NCBI RefSeq assembly: GCF_902501965.1
Contig: NZ_CABWID010000015.1
Span: 62,001-126,000 of the forward strand
Origin: Collinsella sp. AK_207A
Lineage (GTDB): Bacteria > Actinomycetota > Coriobacteriia > Coriobacteriales > Coriobacteriaceae
Reading direction: 5' to 3'
DNA: 64,000 nucleotides
Positions 1 to 8,599 of this stretch are shown in pieces. Position 1 is the first letter of the stretch, and each line of letters opens with the position of its first letter. A program made the translations under genes and the position numbers. A model generated the notes under the pieces. The model searched no databases and was not told the DNA's origin. It saw only the letters and a list, made by a program, of their open reading frames with translations.

Positions 1-907
1 GGCCGCCGCACTGGCCCACGCCGATGATCTCGAGGATCTTCGCCACGGAGTCGCCCACGGCCGGGGTGGGGGCGAGCGAGAGGTCCACGATGCCCTTCTC
101 CACGCCCAAGCGCTTGGCGGCCTCGCGGCTCATGAGCTCGCCGGCGCGCGTGATCTTGAACGCGGTCTGCTTGATGCGCTCGGCAACTTCCATCATGTCG
201 GCGGCCTCGGGTAGCTCCTCAAGGGCCGCGGCCATCACACCGGGGCCGGAAACGCCCACGTTGATGACGGCGTCCGCCTCGCCGGAGCCGTGCGTGGCGC
301 CCGCCATGAAGGGCGAGTCCTCCACCATGTTGGCAAAGACCACGAACTTGCTCGCTCCCACGCACTCGCGGTCGGCCGTGAGCTCTGAGGCGCGGCGGAT
401 GAGCTGGGCCGTGAGCAGCACGGCGTCCATGTTGATGCCGGCACGCAGGCTCGCCACGTTCACGCTCGAGCACACGCGGCTGGTGGTCGCCAGGGCCTCG
501 GGGATGCAGGCCATGAGCCGGCGGTCGGCGTCGCCGATGCCCTTGTGGACGAGCGCGGAATAGCCGCCAAGGTAATCGATGCCGAGCGTCTCGGCCGCGC
601 GGTCGAGCGCGTGTGCGAGCGGCACCAGGTCGGCGTCCGGACACGCGGCGGCGATCTGCGCTACGGGCGTTACCGACACGCGCTTGTTCACGATGGGAAT
701 GCCGTATTCGCGCTCGAGGTCCTGCGCGGTGGAGACCAGGTGCTCGGCGGTCTTGGTCACGTGGTCGTACACCTTGGTACACATGCGGTCCAGGTTCTCG
801 TCCGCGCAGCCCATGAGCGAGATACCCATGGTGATGGTGCGGATGTCTAGGTTGTGCTCGGAGACCATGCCCCGGGTCTCGGCGATTTCCTGCGGTGTGA
901 TCGACAT
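1..907 (-). CDS. PFL-family / DUF711 (UPF0210) protein, C-terminus cut by window
   Basis: The reading frame is open from an ATG at 907 to the window edge and gives about 302 residues; family members are about 450 aa, so the C-terminal third lies outside. It starts MSITPQEIAETRGMVSEHNL and contains LDIRTITMGISLMGCADEN and GIVDLSLAPTPAVGDS, which are typical of the UPF0210/DUF711 family. AGGAGCC precedes the ATG. The family is structurally related to glycyl-radical (PFL-like) folds, but its reaction is not established. It is divergent from tmk, with about 205 bp between them. The family call is firm; the function is unknown. Confidence 0.85.
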   Translation of the reverse strand, partial: MSITPQEIAETRGMVSEHNLDIRTITMGISLMGCADENLDRMCTKVYDHVTKTAEHLVSTAQDLEREYGIPIVNKRVSVTPVAQIAAACPDADLVPLAHALDRAAETLGIDYLGGYSALVHKGIGDADRRLMACIPEALATTSRVCSSVNVASLRAGINMDAVLLTAQLIRRASELTADRECVGASKFVVFANMVEDSPFMAGATHGSGEADAVINVGVSGPGVMAAALEELPEAADMMEVAERIKQTAFKITRAGELMSREAAKRLGVEKGIVDLSLAPTPAVGDSVAKILEIIGVGQCGG

Positions 908-1112
908 GGGAGGCTCCTGTTCCGCGATGTTCAGATGCGCTCATTCTACCGCCTGCGAGGGTCGGGTCCCAGTGCCGCGCCTTTATCGCATAACTCGGCT
1001 GCTGCGGCCATGACTTCGGTGCGCCGCCTTTTACGTAATTCCGGGGTGCCTCTGGGGCGCCGGGGTACTGCGGGGTATGATGGATAGACTCAAACGACCC
1101 CGGGAGCTTGGC

Positions 1113-1757
1113 ATGACCTCTCTGTTCATAACGCTCGAAGGCATCGACGGCTGCGGCAAGACCACGCAGGCGGCGCTCCTGGCCGATGCCCTCTCCCGCG
1201 CGGGCGTGGACGTGCTCTCGCTCCGCGAACCGGGCGGCGTCGCCATCTCCGAGAAGATCCGCGCCATCCTGCTCGACCCGGCCAACGCCGAGATGGGCGA
1301 CACCTGTGAGCTGCTCCTCTATGAGGCCGCCCGTGCCCAGCTGGTGCATCAGGTGATCGCGCCGGCGCTCGCCGCGGGCCGTACCGTGGTCTGCGACCGC
1401 TTCTACGATTCGACCACCGCCTACCAGGCGTATGCCGCGGGACTCGACCCGGCCCGTGTGGGCGCGGCCAACGAGCTGGCGGTCGATGGCTGCCATCCGG
1501 ACCTCACGCTCGTGTTCGAGCTCCCGGTTGAGGAGGCGGCTCGCCGCGCGGCCGTGCGGAACGGCTCCCCCGATCGCGTGGAGGCCAAGGGGCTTGCCTA
1601 CCAGCGACGCGTGGCCGAGGGCTTTCGCACCATCGCCGCCGCGGAACCAGGGCGCGTGCGCCTGATCGATGCCGCGGGTACCCCGGATGAGGTCTTTGCC
1701 CGCGTGCTCACCGTGCTGCGCGCGGCGGGCCTGCCCGCCGGTACCGTGGGGGAGTAG
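1113..1757 (+). CDS. tmk: Thymidylate kinase
   Basis: It phosphorylates dTMP to dTDP in the cytoplasm for DNA synthesis. At 214 aa it has the usual family length. The P-loop EGIDGCGKTT is at residues 9-18 and DRFYDSTTAYQ, the nucleotide-binding DR(Y/F) motif, is near residue 96. An in-frame ATG at 1077 exists, but the ATG at 1113 is chosen because GGGAG lies 8 nt before it and the P-loop then sits at the normal distance from the N-terminus. holB begins 2 nt after the stop, so the two are co-transcribed, as in many Gram-positive tmk-holB pairs. Confidence 0.95.
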   Translation: MTSLFITLEGIDGCGKTTQAALLADALSRAGVDVLSLREPGGVAISEKIRAILLDPANAEMGDTCELLLYEAARAQLVHQVIAPALAAGRTVVCDRFYDSTTAYQAYAAGLDPARVGAANELAVDGCHPDLTLVFELPVEEAARRAAVRNGSPDRVEAKGLAYQRRVAEGFRTIAAAEPGRVRLIDAAGTPDEVFARVLTVLRAAGLPAGTVGE

Positions 1758-1759
1758 CC

Positions 1760-2896
1760 ATGGCTTCTTTGCTGGAACAGCTGGATACCCAGCCGCGGGT
1801 GCGCGACTTCCTCGCCCGCGCCGTCGCCCAGGGTCGCACGAGCCATGCCTATCTCTTCCTAGGCGCTCCCGGCTTCGGCAAGCTCGACGCCGCCTGGGCG
1901 CTCGCGCAGGCGCTGCTCTGCGACCATGGCGATGACGAGCCGCCGGTGCACGGCTGCGGCGCCTGCGACGCGTGCATCCGCGTGGCGCGCCATACGCACC
2001 CTGACGTTCACTGCTACGCGCCGGAATCGGCCACGGGCTACCTGATCTCGCAGACGCGCGAGCTGCTCTCGGACGTGGCGCTCGCCCCCATTCGCGGGCG
2101 CGGCAAGGTCTATATCATCGAATCGGCCGAACGGATGCGCGCCAATACGGCGAACGCGCTGCTGAAGACGCTCGAGGAGCCCCCTGGGGGCGTGACCTTC
2201 ATCCTGCTCGGCACCTCGTCCGAGGCCATCCTCCCCACCATCGTCTCGCGGTGCCAGTGCGTGCCGTTCCGCATGATCCCGCCCGCGCAGGCGGCCGAGT
2301 CCGCGCAACGCGCCACCGGCCTGCCGATCGAGCGCTGCCGCATGGGGGTCGCCGTGGCGGGGAGTCCCGCTCGCGCTGTTGAGTTCCTCAAGTCGCCGCT
2401 GCGCCAGGACGCGCGCCGCGCCATGGTCCGTGCCATCGACGCGCTGCCCCAGGCGGACGAGGCGGACGTGCTCGCTCGTGCCAAGGAGATCACCATCGCC
2501 TGCGATGCCCCGCTCGCCGACGTGGAGTCCGCGCAGAAGGCGGTGCTCGAGCAGAACGCCGATTACTTCACCGCCAATGCCAAAAAGCAGCTGGAAGATC
2601 GCAACAAGCGCGAGCTAACGGCGCGCAGGCGTTCGGGTATCATGGAAGTGCTGGCGAGCGCCCGTTCGCTTCTGCGCGACGTGCTGTGCCGCCTGGAAGG
2701 CGTGTCGGAAGACGTCGCCAACGCGGACGTTCCCGAGGTCATCGATCGCCTCGCCGCTCGCACGGCGCCCGCAGGCGCTATGCGCGCGCTCGAGGCAGTT
2801 GACCGCGCCGAGGCGCAGATTCGCCGCAACGTTACACCTCAGCTGGCCCTGGAGGTCATGCTGCTCGATATCAGGAAGGCGCTCCTATGCCTGTAG
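1760..2896 (+). CDS. holB: DNA polymerase III subunit delta' (clamp loader)
   Basis: This is the AAA+-fold clamp-loader subunit, 378 aa. A Cys-rich zinc module is visible (GCGACDAC, with TH and HC following, around residues 62-80). LLKTLEEPPGG lies near residue 136 and the sensor/arginine-finger region VSRCQC near 163. Delta' usually lacks a working Walker A, and the N-terminal GAPGFGKLDAA here departs from GxxGxGK(S/T). It overlaps the next gene by 10 nt, so expression is probably coupled to the RicT-like protein, an arrangement known from Firmicutes. Confidence 0.93.
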   Translation: MASLLEQLDTQPRVRDFLARAVAQGRTSHAYLFLGAPGFGKLDAAWALAQALLCDHGDDEPPVHGCGACDACIRVARHTHPDVHCYAPESATGYLISQTRELLSDVALAPIRGRGKVYIIESAERMRANTANALLKTLEEPPGGVTFILLGTSSEAILPTIVSRCQCVPFRMIPPAQAAESAQRATGLPIERCRMGVAVAGSPARAVEFLKSPLRQDARRAMVRAIDALPQADEADVLARAKEITIACDAPLADVESAQKAVLEQNADYFTANAKKQLEDRNKRELTARRRSGIMEVLASARSLLRDVLCRLEGVSEDVANADVPEVIDRLAARTAPAGAMRALEAVDRAEAQIRRNVTPQLALEVMLLDIRKALLCL

Positions 2897-4521
2897 TTGT
2901 CCCCGTCAAGTTTCCCTATGCCTCCAAGGACCTGTGGTTCGACCCCGAGGGCCTCGACATCGCGCAGGCGGACTACGCCGTGGTGTACACCGAGCGCGGC
3001 ACCGAGATCGGGCTGGTGACCGAGGATCCCTTCGAGGTTCCCGCGTCCCGCTTGGCCGCCCCCCTCAAATCCGTGATCCGCATCGCCGACGACGCCGACC
3101 TCGACCGCGCCGACGAGCTGGCGCGCAAGGGCGAGGACGCCATGAGCGATTTCCGCCGCCTGGTCAAGGAGAACGGCCTGGAGATGAAGCCCGTGGGGGT
3201 GGAGTTCCTCTTTGGGGGCGAGAAGGCCGTCTTCTACTTTGCCGCTGAGGAGCGCGTGGACTTCCGCCAGCTCGTGCGCGACCTCTCCAACCGTTTCCAC
3301 GTGCGCGTGGACATGCGCCAGATCGGCGTGCGCGACGAGACGCGGCTGGTCGGCGGCTACGCCACCTGCGGCCAGGAGCTGTGCTGCGCGCGCTTTGGCG
3401 GCCAGTTCGAGCCGGTGTCCATCCGCATGGCCAAGGAGCAGGACCTGCCGCTCAACTCCTCCAAGATCTCGGGCGTGTGCGGGCGCCTGATGTGCTGCCT
3501 GCGCTACGAGTTCGAGGCGTACAAAGACTTCAAGAGCCGTGCGCCCAAGAAGAAGACGCTCATCGACACCCCGCTTGGCAAGGCGCGCATCGTGGAGTAC
3601 AACACCCCGCGCGAGCAACTGGTGCTGCGTCTGGAGGGCGGCAAGGTGTTCCGCGTGAACCTCGCGGATATGAGCTGCTCGGACGATTGCAAGAAGCACG
3701 CTTCCGAGCAGGGCTGCAACTGCCGCCCCGACTGCGTGACGCGCGACATCATGGAGAAGATCGAGTCGCCCGAGATCAAGCTCGCACTGCTCGAGCTCGA
3801 TCGCAAAAATGGCGTGGACGTGGGCGATGGCCTCGATAAATCCGATCGCATCGCCGCGAGTGGCCCCACGCCCGGCGCGCGCCGTCGGCGCAACCGCGAG
3901 GAGGCTGCAGGTGCCGGCAAGCCCGCCGGCGGCGAGAATCACGGTCGCGCGCGCAAGGTTTCCCCGGAAGACACCGCCGCGCCTGCCGAGGGCCAGGGCC
4001 GCAAGCGTCGCCGCCGGAGCGGTGGGGACGGCTCGGGGGATGCCCAGCGCGGCCAGCAGCAGGTGGCCGATCGCCAGCAGCGTCCGGGTCCCGCGCGCGA
4101 GGGTGAGGGTCAGGGCCAGCAGCCGCGCCGTCGCCGTCGTCACCTCTCAAGCGAGGAACGCGATGACGCCTTCCGCGCCGCCGCGGCGCGCGAGGCGGGG
4201 AAGAGCGCTCCCGCCGGCGAGCAGGGTCGCGAGGATGCCGGTTCCGCGCCGACGGGCGGCCGCCGCCGCCATCGCAGCGCGTCGCAGAAGCCCGAGGTGC
4301 CGTCCGTGGCAGACCAGGTTGCCGAGGGCGAGGTGCGCGTAACGCGCCGCCGGCCCGGTGACGGCGGCGGTGCCCAGAATGGAGCCGCCCCGACTTCCGA
4401 GGGCGCGCCCGCGGAGGGCGCCGCTCCCAAGAAGCGTCGCCGTCGCCGCCCGCGCAAGCGTGGCCAGGAGGGCGCCGGCGGTCAGGAGAGCGGCGGTAGC
4501 CAAGAGAGCAGCGAGTCGTAA
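2887..4521 (+). CDS. ricT: PSP1-domain protein, RicT/YaaT-like, with long Arg-rich tail
   Basis: 544 aa. Residues 1 to about 285 match the PSP1 domain of RicT (YaaT), which in Bacillus joins the RicA/RicF/RicT iron-sulfur complex that helps RNase Y mature transcripts. Conserved cysteines are visible: GYATCGQELCC (near 158), GVCGRLMCC (near 197) and CSDDC...CNCRPDC (262-283). From about residue 325 the chain is low-complexity, with repeated Arg clusters (GRKRRRRSGG, QPRRRRR, KKRRRRRPRKR) and Gly/Glu/Gln; Bacillus RicT (about 275 aa) lacks this. The tail is probably disordered and may bind RNA (inference). The start overlaps holB by 10 nt. Confidence 0.88.
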   Translation: MPVVVPVKFPYASKDLWFDPEGLDIAQADYAVVYTERGTEIGLVTEDPFEVPASRLAAPLKSVIRIADDADLDRADELARKGEDAMSDFRRLVKENGLEMKPVGVEFLFGGEKAVFYFAAEERVDFRQLVRDLSNRFHVRVDMRQIGVRDETRLVGGYATCGQELCCARFGGQFEPVSIRMAKEQDLPLNSSKISGVCGRLMCCLRYEFEAYKDFKSRAPKKKTLIDTPLGKARIVEYNTPREQLVLRLEGGKVFRVNLADMSCSDDCKKHASEQGCNCRPDCVTRDIMEKIESPEIKLALLELDRKNGVDVGDGLDKSDRIAASGPTPGARRRRNREEAAGAGKPAGGENHGRARKVSPEDTAAPAEGQGRKRRRRSGGDGSGDAQRGQQQVADRQQRPGPAREGEGQGQQPRRRRRHLSSEERDDAFRAAAAREAGKSAPAGEQGREDAGSAPTGGRRRHRSASQKPEVPSVADQVAEGEVRVTRRRPGDGGGAQNGAAPTSEGAPAEGAAPKKRRRRRPRKRGQEGAGGQESGGSQESSES

Positions 4522-4593
4522 CGCAGATGGGGCAATTCGCCGAGCGCGGATTGCCCCCTGTTGTTTGCCGGGACTGCGGAAGGGGAGGGTGAC

Positions 4594-5325
4594 ATGGCGG
4601 ACGGTGTGCTGGGAGGCGCCCTGGAGTTCGCCCTCGAGACCCTGTCCCCCACGCGCTGCGCGGGCTGCGAGCGCCCGGGAGCGCTCATCTGCGATCGCTG
4701 TCTCTCCCGGTTCCAGCTCATCGACCCGCGGCTATCCTGCACGCGGTGCGGCGCCCCTTTTGGCTCCCTGCTCTGCACGGAGTGCCAAGGCGAGCACGGC
4801 GCGTGCGAGCGGGTACTCGCGGCGGCTTCCTTCGAAGACCCGGTGCCGCGCATCGTCCGTGCGTACAAAGACGGCGGCGAGCGCCGCCTGGCCCCGCTCA
4901 TCGCCGACCTGCTGCTCGATACCGCCGAGCATGCCGAGCGCGTGGCCCCGGAACGGTACGGCGGCATCCTCTCGGCGGCGGACGCCATAACGTTCGTGCC
5001 CGTCACGGCCGAGGCCTTCCGCCGCCGCGGCTTCGACCATATGGAGGACGTGGCCCGCGCGTTTTCAGGGCGCTCGGGAACACCCCTGGTAGATGCATTG
5101 ATCAAGCATGGTCGGGCCGATCAGCGCGCCCTTGGCCGTGCAGGGCGCATGGCGGCGGGGCGCGATGGCTACGAGGTGGCGGCGGAGGTGGGCGGCAAGC
5201 ATCTGCTCCTGCTCGACGACGTGATCACCACCGGCGCCACGATGAACGCCGCGGCATCCGCGCTGCTCGCTGCCGGCGCCGCGCGGGTGGATGCCCTTGC
5301 CCTGGCGCGGGTCTGGGGCAGCTGA
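4594..5325 (+). CDS. comF: ComF-family phosphoribosyltransferase-like protein
   Basis: 243 aa. The N-terminal zinc-ribbon cysteines are CAGCERPG...CDRC, then CTRCGAPF...CTEC (residues 22-65). The type I PRTase PRPP loop LLLLDDVITTGAT is near residue 206. Family members take part in natural transformation in some bacteria; the enzymatic role is unproven. The start at 4594 is chosen for the GGGAGGG just before it; an upstream in-frame ATG at 4561 lacks such a site. The gene sits directly upstream of a structured RNA region and, further on, of hpf/raiA. The same order (comFC, RNA, raiA) is known in Clostridia. Confidence 0.85.
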   Translation: MADGVLGGALEFALETLSPTRCAGCERPGALICDRCLSRFQLIDPRLSCTRCGAPFGSLLCTECQGEHGACERVLAAASFEDPVPRIVRAYKDGGERRLAPLIADLLLDTAEHAERVAPERYGGILSAADAITFVPVTAEAFRRRGFDHMEDVARAFSGRSGTPLVDALIKHGRADQRALGRAGRMAAGRDGYEVAAEVGGKHLLLLDDVITTGATMNAAASALLAAGAARVDALALARVWGS

Positions 5326-5405
5326 TACCAACCCCTGGGCACGTTCTCCGGCAAAACCTGCGCATTCGTGCACTTCGAGTGAATTCACCCATCTATACAT
5401 TAACC

Positions 5406-5435
5406 TTCAACTAGAGCTTCAAGCTGTTATATACT
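5406..5435 (+). promoter_or_regulatory. Promoter for the structured RNA
   Basis: A TTCAAC -35 (5406-5411) and a TATACT -10 (5430-5435) are separated by 18 bp in a locally AT-rich stretch. They would start transcription near 5442, about 315 nt before the next start codon. This is among the better sigma-70-like matches in the window. Confidence 0.55.
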
Positions 5436-5441
5436 GTCCCG

Positions 5442-5736
5442 TGTTCCTTCCAGGCTGTGGTTGCGGACGGCGTGCCTTGCGTGAGCGGGCTCTCGTCCAA
5501 GTCCAGGACAGACGCGGTCAAAGGGATCCACGTAAGCGGTGGCGTGCGCGCCGTCGCGATCATGGCGCGTCCTAGAAGTCAGTCGCACCGTCCGACACCT
5601 TCGGGGGCACAGGGCCCCTGCGGACGAGCGGGCTAGTCGTGGTGCCGCCGCAGCGGCAGAAGCAAACGTCCCGGTGCGCAAGTGTGGGGTCAAAGACCAG
5701 GTCAGCTGGGGGAACAAACCGGTGGAGAAGAACCGG
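5442..5736 (+). ncRNA. Structured RNA between comF and raiA; candidate raiA-motif RNA
   Basis: About 300 nt without convincing coding sequence is packed with hairpins. GGACG/CGTCC (5465-5469 with 5494-5498) encloses GCC-TGC-GTGA-GCG-GGC, a GNRA-capped stem (5474-5490). There is a 6-bp stem CGTCCG/CGGACG (5589-5626), TGCCGC-CGCA-GCGGCA (5643-5658), GGTC-AAA-GACC near 5690, and CCGGT/ACCGG (5719-5736). A promoter lies just upstream. The raiA-motif RNA is a known large RNA of Clostridia and Actinobacteria near raiA, often between comFC and raiA. Here comF is directly upstream and raiA 1.2 kb downstream. The structure is seen; the family name is inference from context. It could instead be a long 5' leader of the lipoprotein gene. 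Confidence 0.55.
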
Positions 5737-5757
5737 CCGGGGAAGGTAGGATCAACC

Positions 5758-6762
5758 ATGAAGAAGGCAATCTCCGCATCCGCCCGCCTCCGGGCGCTTG
5801 CGGTCGCGCTGTTGCTGGCCGTTTCGCTGAGCGGCTGCTCGCTGCTCACGCCGTCCCGCGCGGACGTTTCCCCCGAGCAAACCCTCGTCAAGCTCACCAC
5901 GCCGACCATCAAGACCAAGGGCGTGCTTACGGTGGGCTACACCAACGAGGACGCGCCGCAGGTCTGCACCGATGCGAACGGTAACCTCACCGGCTATGCC
6001 GTGGACGTGGCCCGTGCCATCGCCAAGAGCCAGGGCTTGAGCGTCACGTTCGTGAGCGGTGCGAGTGCCGACGACCTCTCTGAGGTCGACCTTATGCTGG
6101 GTGCCACGACGGACGACTCCTCGGGCACCGTCTCGGTGGCGGGCAACTACCTGGAAGACGCCCCGGCGCTCTTCACCAAGGCCTCTGCCGACGGATCCGC
6201 GCCGGGCAGCCTGAGCGTCCAGGACCTTTCGAGCGCGACCATCGCCGTGCAGGATAAATCTCAGACGCAGGACGTGCTTGCCAAGTGCGGCATCAGCGCC
6301 CAGCAGAAGACCTACTCCGACGTGAACTCCTGCCTGGACGCTCTCGCCAAGGGCGAGGTCCAGTACGCCGCCTGCGACGCCACGGCTGGTGCCTACCTGG
6401 CCCGCGCGCACGCCGACATCGTCTTTGCGGGGGCCTTCGATTCCACCACCACCTACGGCCTCGCGATGAAGACCACGAACGCCGAGCTCGTGAAGGCCAT
6501 CGGCGACGCGCTCAGCCAGATGACGGTGGACGGCACGCTGGACGCCATCCACCAGGCCTGGTACGGCTCGCTCCCCATGAGCCTCTCCGATGCGACCGTC
6601 TCGGGTATCACCACGTCGGCCGAGCGCAAGCAGGCGGAGGAAGCGGCCAAGCCGCAGACCGCCACCGACGCTGCGGGGGCCTCCTCGGACGGTGCGTCTG
6701 CGGACGGTACCTCCACGTCGAGCACGGATTCCTCCGCATCCACCACGGATGCCGCCGCGTAG
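5758..6762 (+). CDS. Family 3 extracellular solute-binding lipoprotein
   Basis: 334 aa. The signal peptide has a lipobox LSGC (Cys27). GVLTVGYTNEDAPQVCTDANG and TGYAVDVARAIAKSQGL are typical of family 3 (amino acid) ABC binding proteins. A Ser/Thr/Ala-rich tail follows residue 300. The ATG at 5758 is chosen because it begins the signal peptide and GGAAGGTAGG precedes it; the frame extends upstream to 5539 only by running through the structured RNA region. No permease or ATPase gene is adjacent, so its partners are encoded elsewhere. Confidence 0.85.
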   Translation: MKKAISASARLRALAVALLLAVSLSGCSLLTPSRADVSPEQTLVKLTTPTIKTKGVLTVGYTNEDAPQVCTDANGNLTGYAVDVARAIAKSQGLSVTFVSGASADDLSEVDLMLGATTDDSSGTVSVAGNYLEDAPALFTKASADGSAPGSLSVQDLSSATIAVQDKSQTQDVLAKCGISAQQKTYSDVNSCLDALAKGEVQYAACDATAGAYLARAHADIVFAGAFDSTTTYGLAMKTTNAELVKAIGDALSQMTVDGTLDAIHQAWYGSLPMSLSDATVSGITTSAERKQAEEAAKPQTATDAAGASSDGASADGTSTSSTDSSASTTDAAA

Positions 6763-6812
6763 CCGCGGGGCGCATAATTCGACGGATCGATTGTCAAGGC
6801 GCAATCGGTAAG

Positions 6813-6848
6813 CGGGCGATTCCACGAATGGGGTCGCCCGTTCGCGTA
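6813..6848 (+). terminator. Probable terminator after the solute-binding lipoprotein gene
   Basis: CGGGCGA (6813-6819) pairs with TCGCCCG (6834-6840) across a 14-nt loop. A short T-containing tail follows rather than a clean T-run. It separates the lipoprotein gene from hpf. Confidence 0.45.
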
Positions 6849-6925
6849 TTTGGGTACAACACGGATACCGGCCGCCCGTTGACGAGCGGTCGAGGGAATG
6901 TACCCGGAGAGTAAGGAGCGGCCTC

Positions 6926-7513
6926 ATGGATATCAAGGTCTCTGGACGCAAGACAACCGTTACCGACGCCCTGCGCAACCACGTAGACGAGAAGATTGGG
7001 AACGCTTGCACTGTCTTCGATATCGAGCCGATGACCGTTGATGTGGTGCTTCGCTACGAGAAGAACCCCTCCAACCCGACGCCCGCCATCGTGGAGGCCA
7101 CGGTGCGCGCCCGCGGCTCGGTGATTCGCGTGGCCGAGCACGGGGCCGATATGTACGCCGCCATTGACGCCGCGGCCGAGAAGGTCACGCGTCAGCTGCG
7201 CAAGTTCAAGACCAAGGTGGTCGACAACCGTCAGCAGGGTGCCAGCGCCGCGGACGTGGTGCCGGTGGAGCGCGTGGACGACCTGGCCGACCTGCTTATT
7301 CCCGAGGATGAGGAAGACGATCTGCTCGTGCGCGAGAAGGTCATCGACATCACCCCGATGACCGAGGAGCAGGCACTCGTGCAGACCGATCTGCTGGGCC
7401 ACGACTTCTATGTGTTCGAGAACAGCACGACCGGTCTCATCAATGTGGTGTATCACCGTAAGAATGGTGGATACGGCATCATCAAGCCCAAGATAGAGGA
7501 TCTGGAAGGGTAA
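6926..7513 (+). CDS. hpf: Long-form ribosome hibernation promoting factor (HPF/RaiA)
   Basis: 195 aa, the length of the long HPF that dimerises ribosomes into 100S particles in stationary phase. The N-terminal beta-alpha-beta-beta-beta-alpha domain spans about 1-105 (MDIKVSGRKTTVTDALRNHV) and binds the 30S decoding region. A charged linker of about 25 residues follows. The C-terminal dimerisation domain contains EEQALVQTDLLGHDFYVF and VVYHRKNGGYGIIKP. AAGGAGCGGCCTC precedes the ATG. In the raiA-motif RNA literature this is the neighbouring gene, which supports the RNA call upstream. Confidence 0.95.
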   Translation: MDIKVSGRKTTVTDALRNHVDEKIGNACTVFDIEPMTVDVVLRYEKNPSNPTPAIVEATVRARGSVIRVAEHGADMYAAIDAAAEKVTRQLRKFKTKVVDNRQQGASAADVVPVERVDDLADLLIPEDEEDDLLVREKVIDITPMTEEQALVQTDLLGHDFYVFENSTTGLINVVYHRKNGGYGIIKPKIEDLEG

Positions 7514-7538
7514 ACTGGACCATCAGCATGACTTGGAT

Positions 7539-7571
7539 GGCGGCCATCCCGTGCGGGACGGCCGCCTTTTT
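7539..7571 (+). terminator. Intrinsic terminator after hpf
   Basis: GGCGGCC (7539-7545) and GGCCGCC (7560-7566) form a 7-bp stem, extended inside by ATCCCG/CGGGA pairing, and are followed by TTTTT. Confidence 0.9.
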
Positions 7572-7587
7572 GGTTGAGAGGGTTTTC

Positions 7588-8544
7588 ATGAGCGTGAAGA
7601 ACACGTCCACCGGCCATGGGGACCGTTGCCGCATCGTGATCGATACCTGCGCCGACCTCACCCCCGAGATTGCCGCCACGCTCGACGTGGACATCCTGGG
7701 TTTCCCCTACATTCTGGACGGCCGGGAGTACACGGACGACATCTGGACGTCCATCACGCCCAAGGAGTTCTACGACAAACTGCGGGCCGGTTCCAAGGCC
7801 TCGACCTCGGCGGTCTCGCTCGGCCGTTATCTGGAGTTCTTCACCCAGTGCGCCGAGGAGGGTACGCCCACGGTGTACCTCTGCTTTACGAGCGCGCTTT
7901 CCAGCAGTTACGACGCTGCGTGCTCGGCGGCCGAGGAGGTGCGCCGCACGCATCCCGACTTCGAGCTTTACGTGGTGGACAACGCCCTGCCCTGCTCGTG
8001 CGGCGAGCTGCTGGCCATGGAGGCCGTGCGCCAGCGCGCAGCGGGCCTCACGGCGGCGCAGCTCGCGGAGTGGGCCAACGAGGCCAAGTACTACGTGCAC
8101 GGCTACTTCACCCTGGACAGCCTGGACGCCCTGGCGGCGGGTGGGCGCATTCCCCCGGCGGCGGCCCAGCTCTCGGCAAAGCTCGACGTCAAGCCCTCGC
8201 TCTCCTTCGACCTGGCCGGCTCGCTCACGCTCACGGGCGTGAACCGGGGCCGCAAGAAGGCGCTGAAGTCGCTCGTGAAGTCGTTCCACGACAACTACGT
8301 GCTCGATCCGAGCATGCCCATTGCCGTCGTCTCGTCGGATGCCGAAAAGGACGCCGATTGGCTGGAGGGCACCATTCGCAAGGAGGAGGGCTGCGGCGAG
8401 CTCACCATCCTGCGCGGGTCCGTGGGGCCCACGATCGGCGCGCACGTGGGCGCCGGCATGGTGGCGGTGATCTTCTGGGGCCGCAACCGCGCCGAGAAGA
8501 TCAGCCTGTCCGACCGTATCGCCAAGAAGGTTCGCGGCGTCTAG
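7588..8544 (+). CDS. DegV family fatty-acid-binding protein
   Basis: 318 aa. DegV/FakB-type proteins hold a fatty acid for phosphorylation by FakA. IVIDTCADLTPEI near the N-terminus replaces the usual TDSSxDL. CFTSALSSSYDAACSAAEEV and LDSLDAL-AAGGRIP are family signatures. The start at 7588 has GAGAGGG upstream; the open frame to 7528 runs through the hpf terminator and is not used. No fakA (DAK2-type) gene is nearby, so the kinase partner would be encoded elsewhere. Confidence 0.9.
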   Translation: MSVKNTSTGHGDRCRIVIDTCADLTPEIAATLDVDILGFPYILDGREYTDDIWTSITPKEFYDKLRAGSKASTSAVSLGRYLEFFTQCAEEGTPTVYLCFTSALSSSYDAACSAAEEVRRTHPDFELYVVDNALPCSCGELLAMEAVRQRAAGLTAAQLAEWANEAKYYVHGYFTLDSLDALAAGGRIPPAAAQLSAKLDVKPSLSFDLAGSLTLTGVNRGRKKALKSLVKSFHDNYVLDPSMPIAVVSSDAEKDADWLEGTIRKEEGCGELTILRGSVGPTIGAHVGAGMVAVIFWGRNRAEKISLSDRIAKKVRGV

Positions 8545-8599
8545 GGGCCTAGGGCCGCATAGCGTGTTCCCGGCGCGTTGCCCGGGGCGAGGAGTTGAG

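Noticed and set aside
219-1496. A 425-codon minus-strand frame near the window start
   Set aside because: It crosses tmk antisense and is out of frame with the DUF711 gene, which is the real minus-strand gene.
5442-5740. RNase P RNA, tmRNA, SRP RNA or T-box
   Set aside because: None of their signature sequences is present (no GAGGAAAGTCC-like block, no tag reading frame, no GGAAGGAAGCA loop, no TGGNACCGCG).
5539-5757. N-terminal extension of the solute-binding lipoprotein
   Set aside because: It would place 73 basic residues before a proper signal peptide and runs through the structured RNA region.
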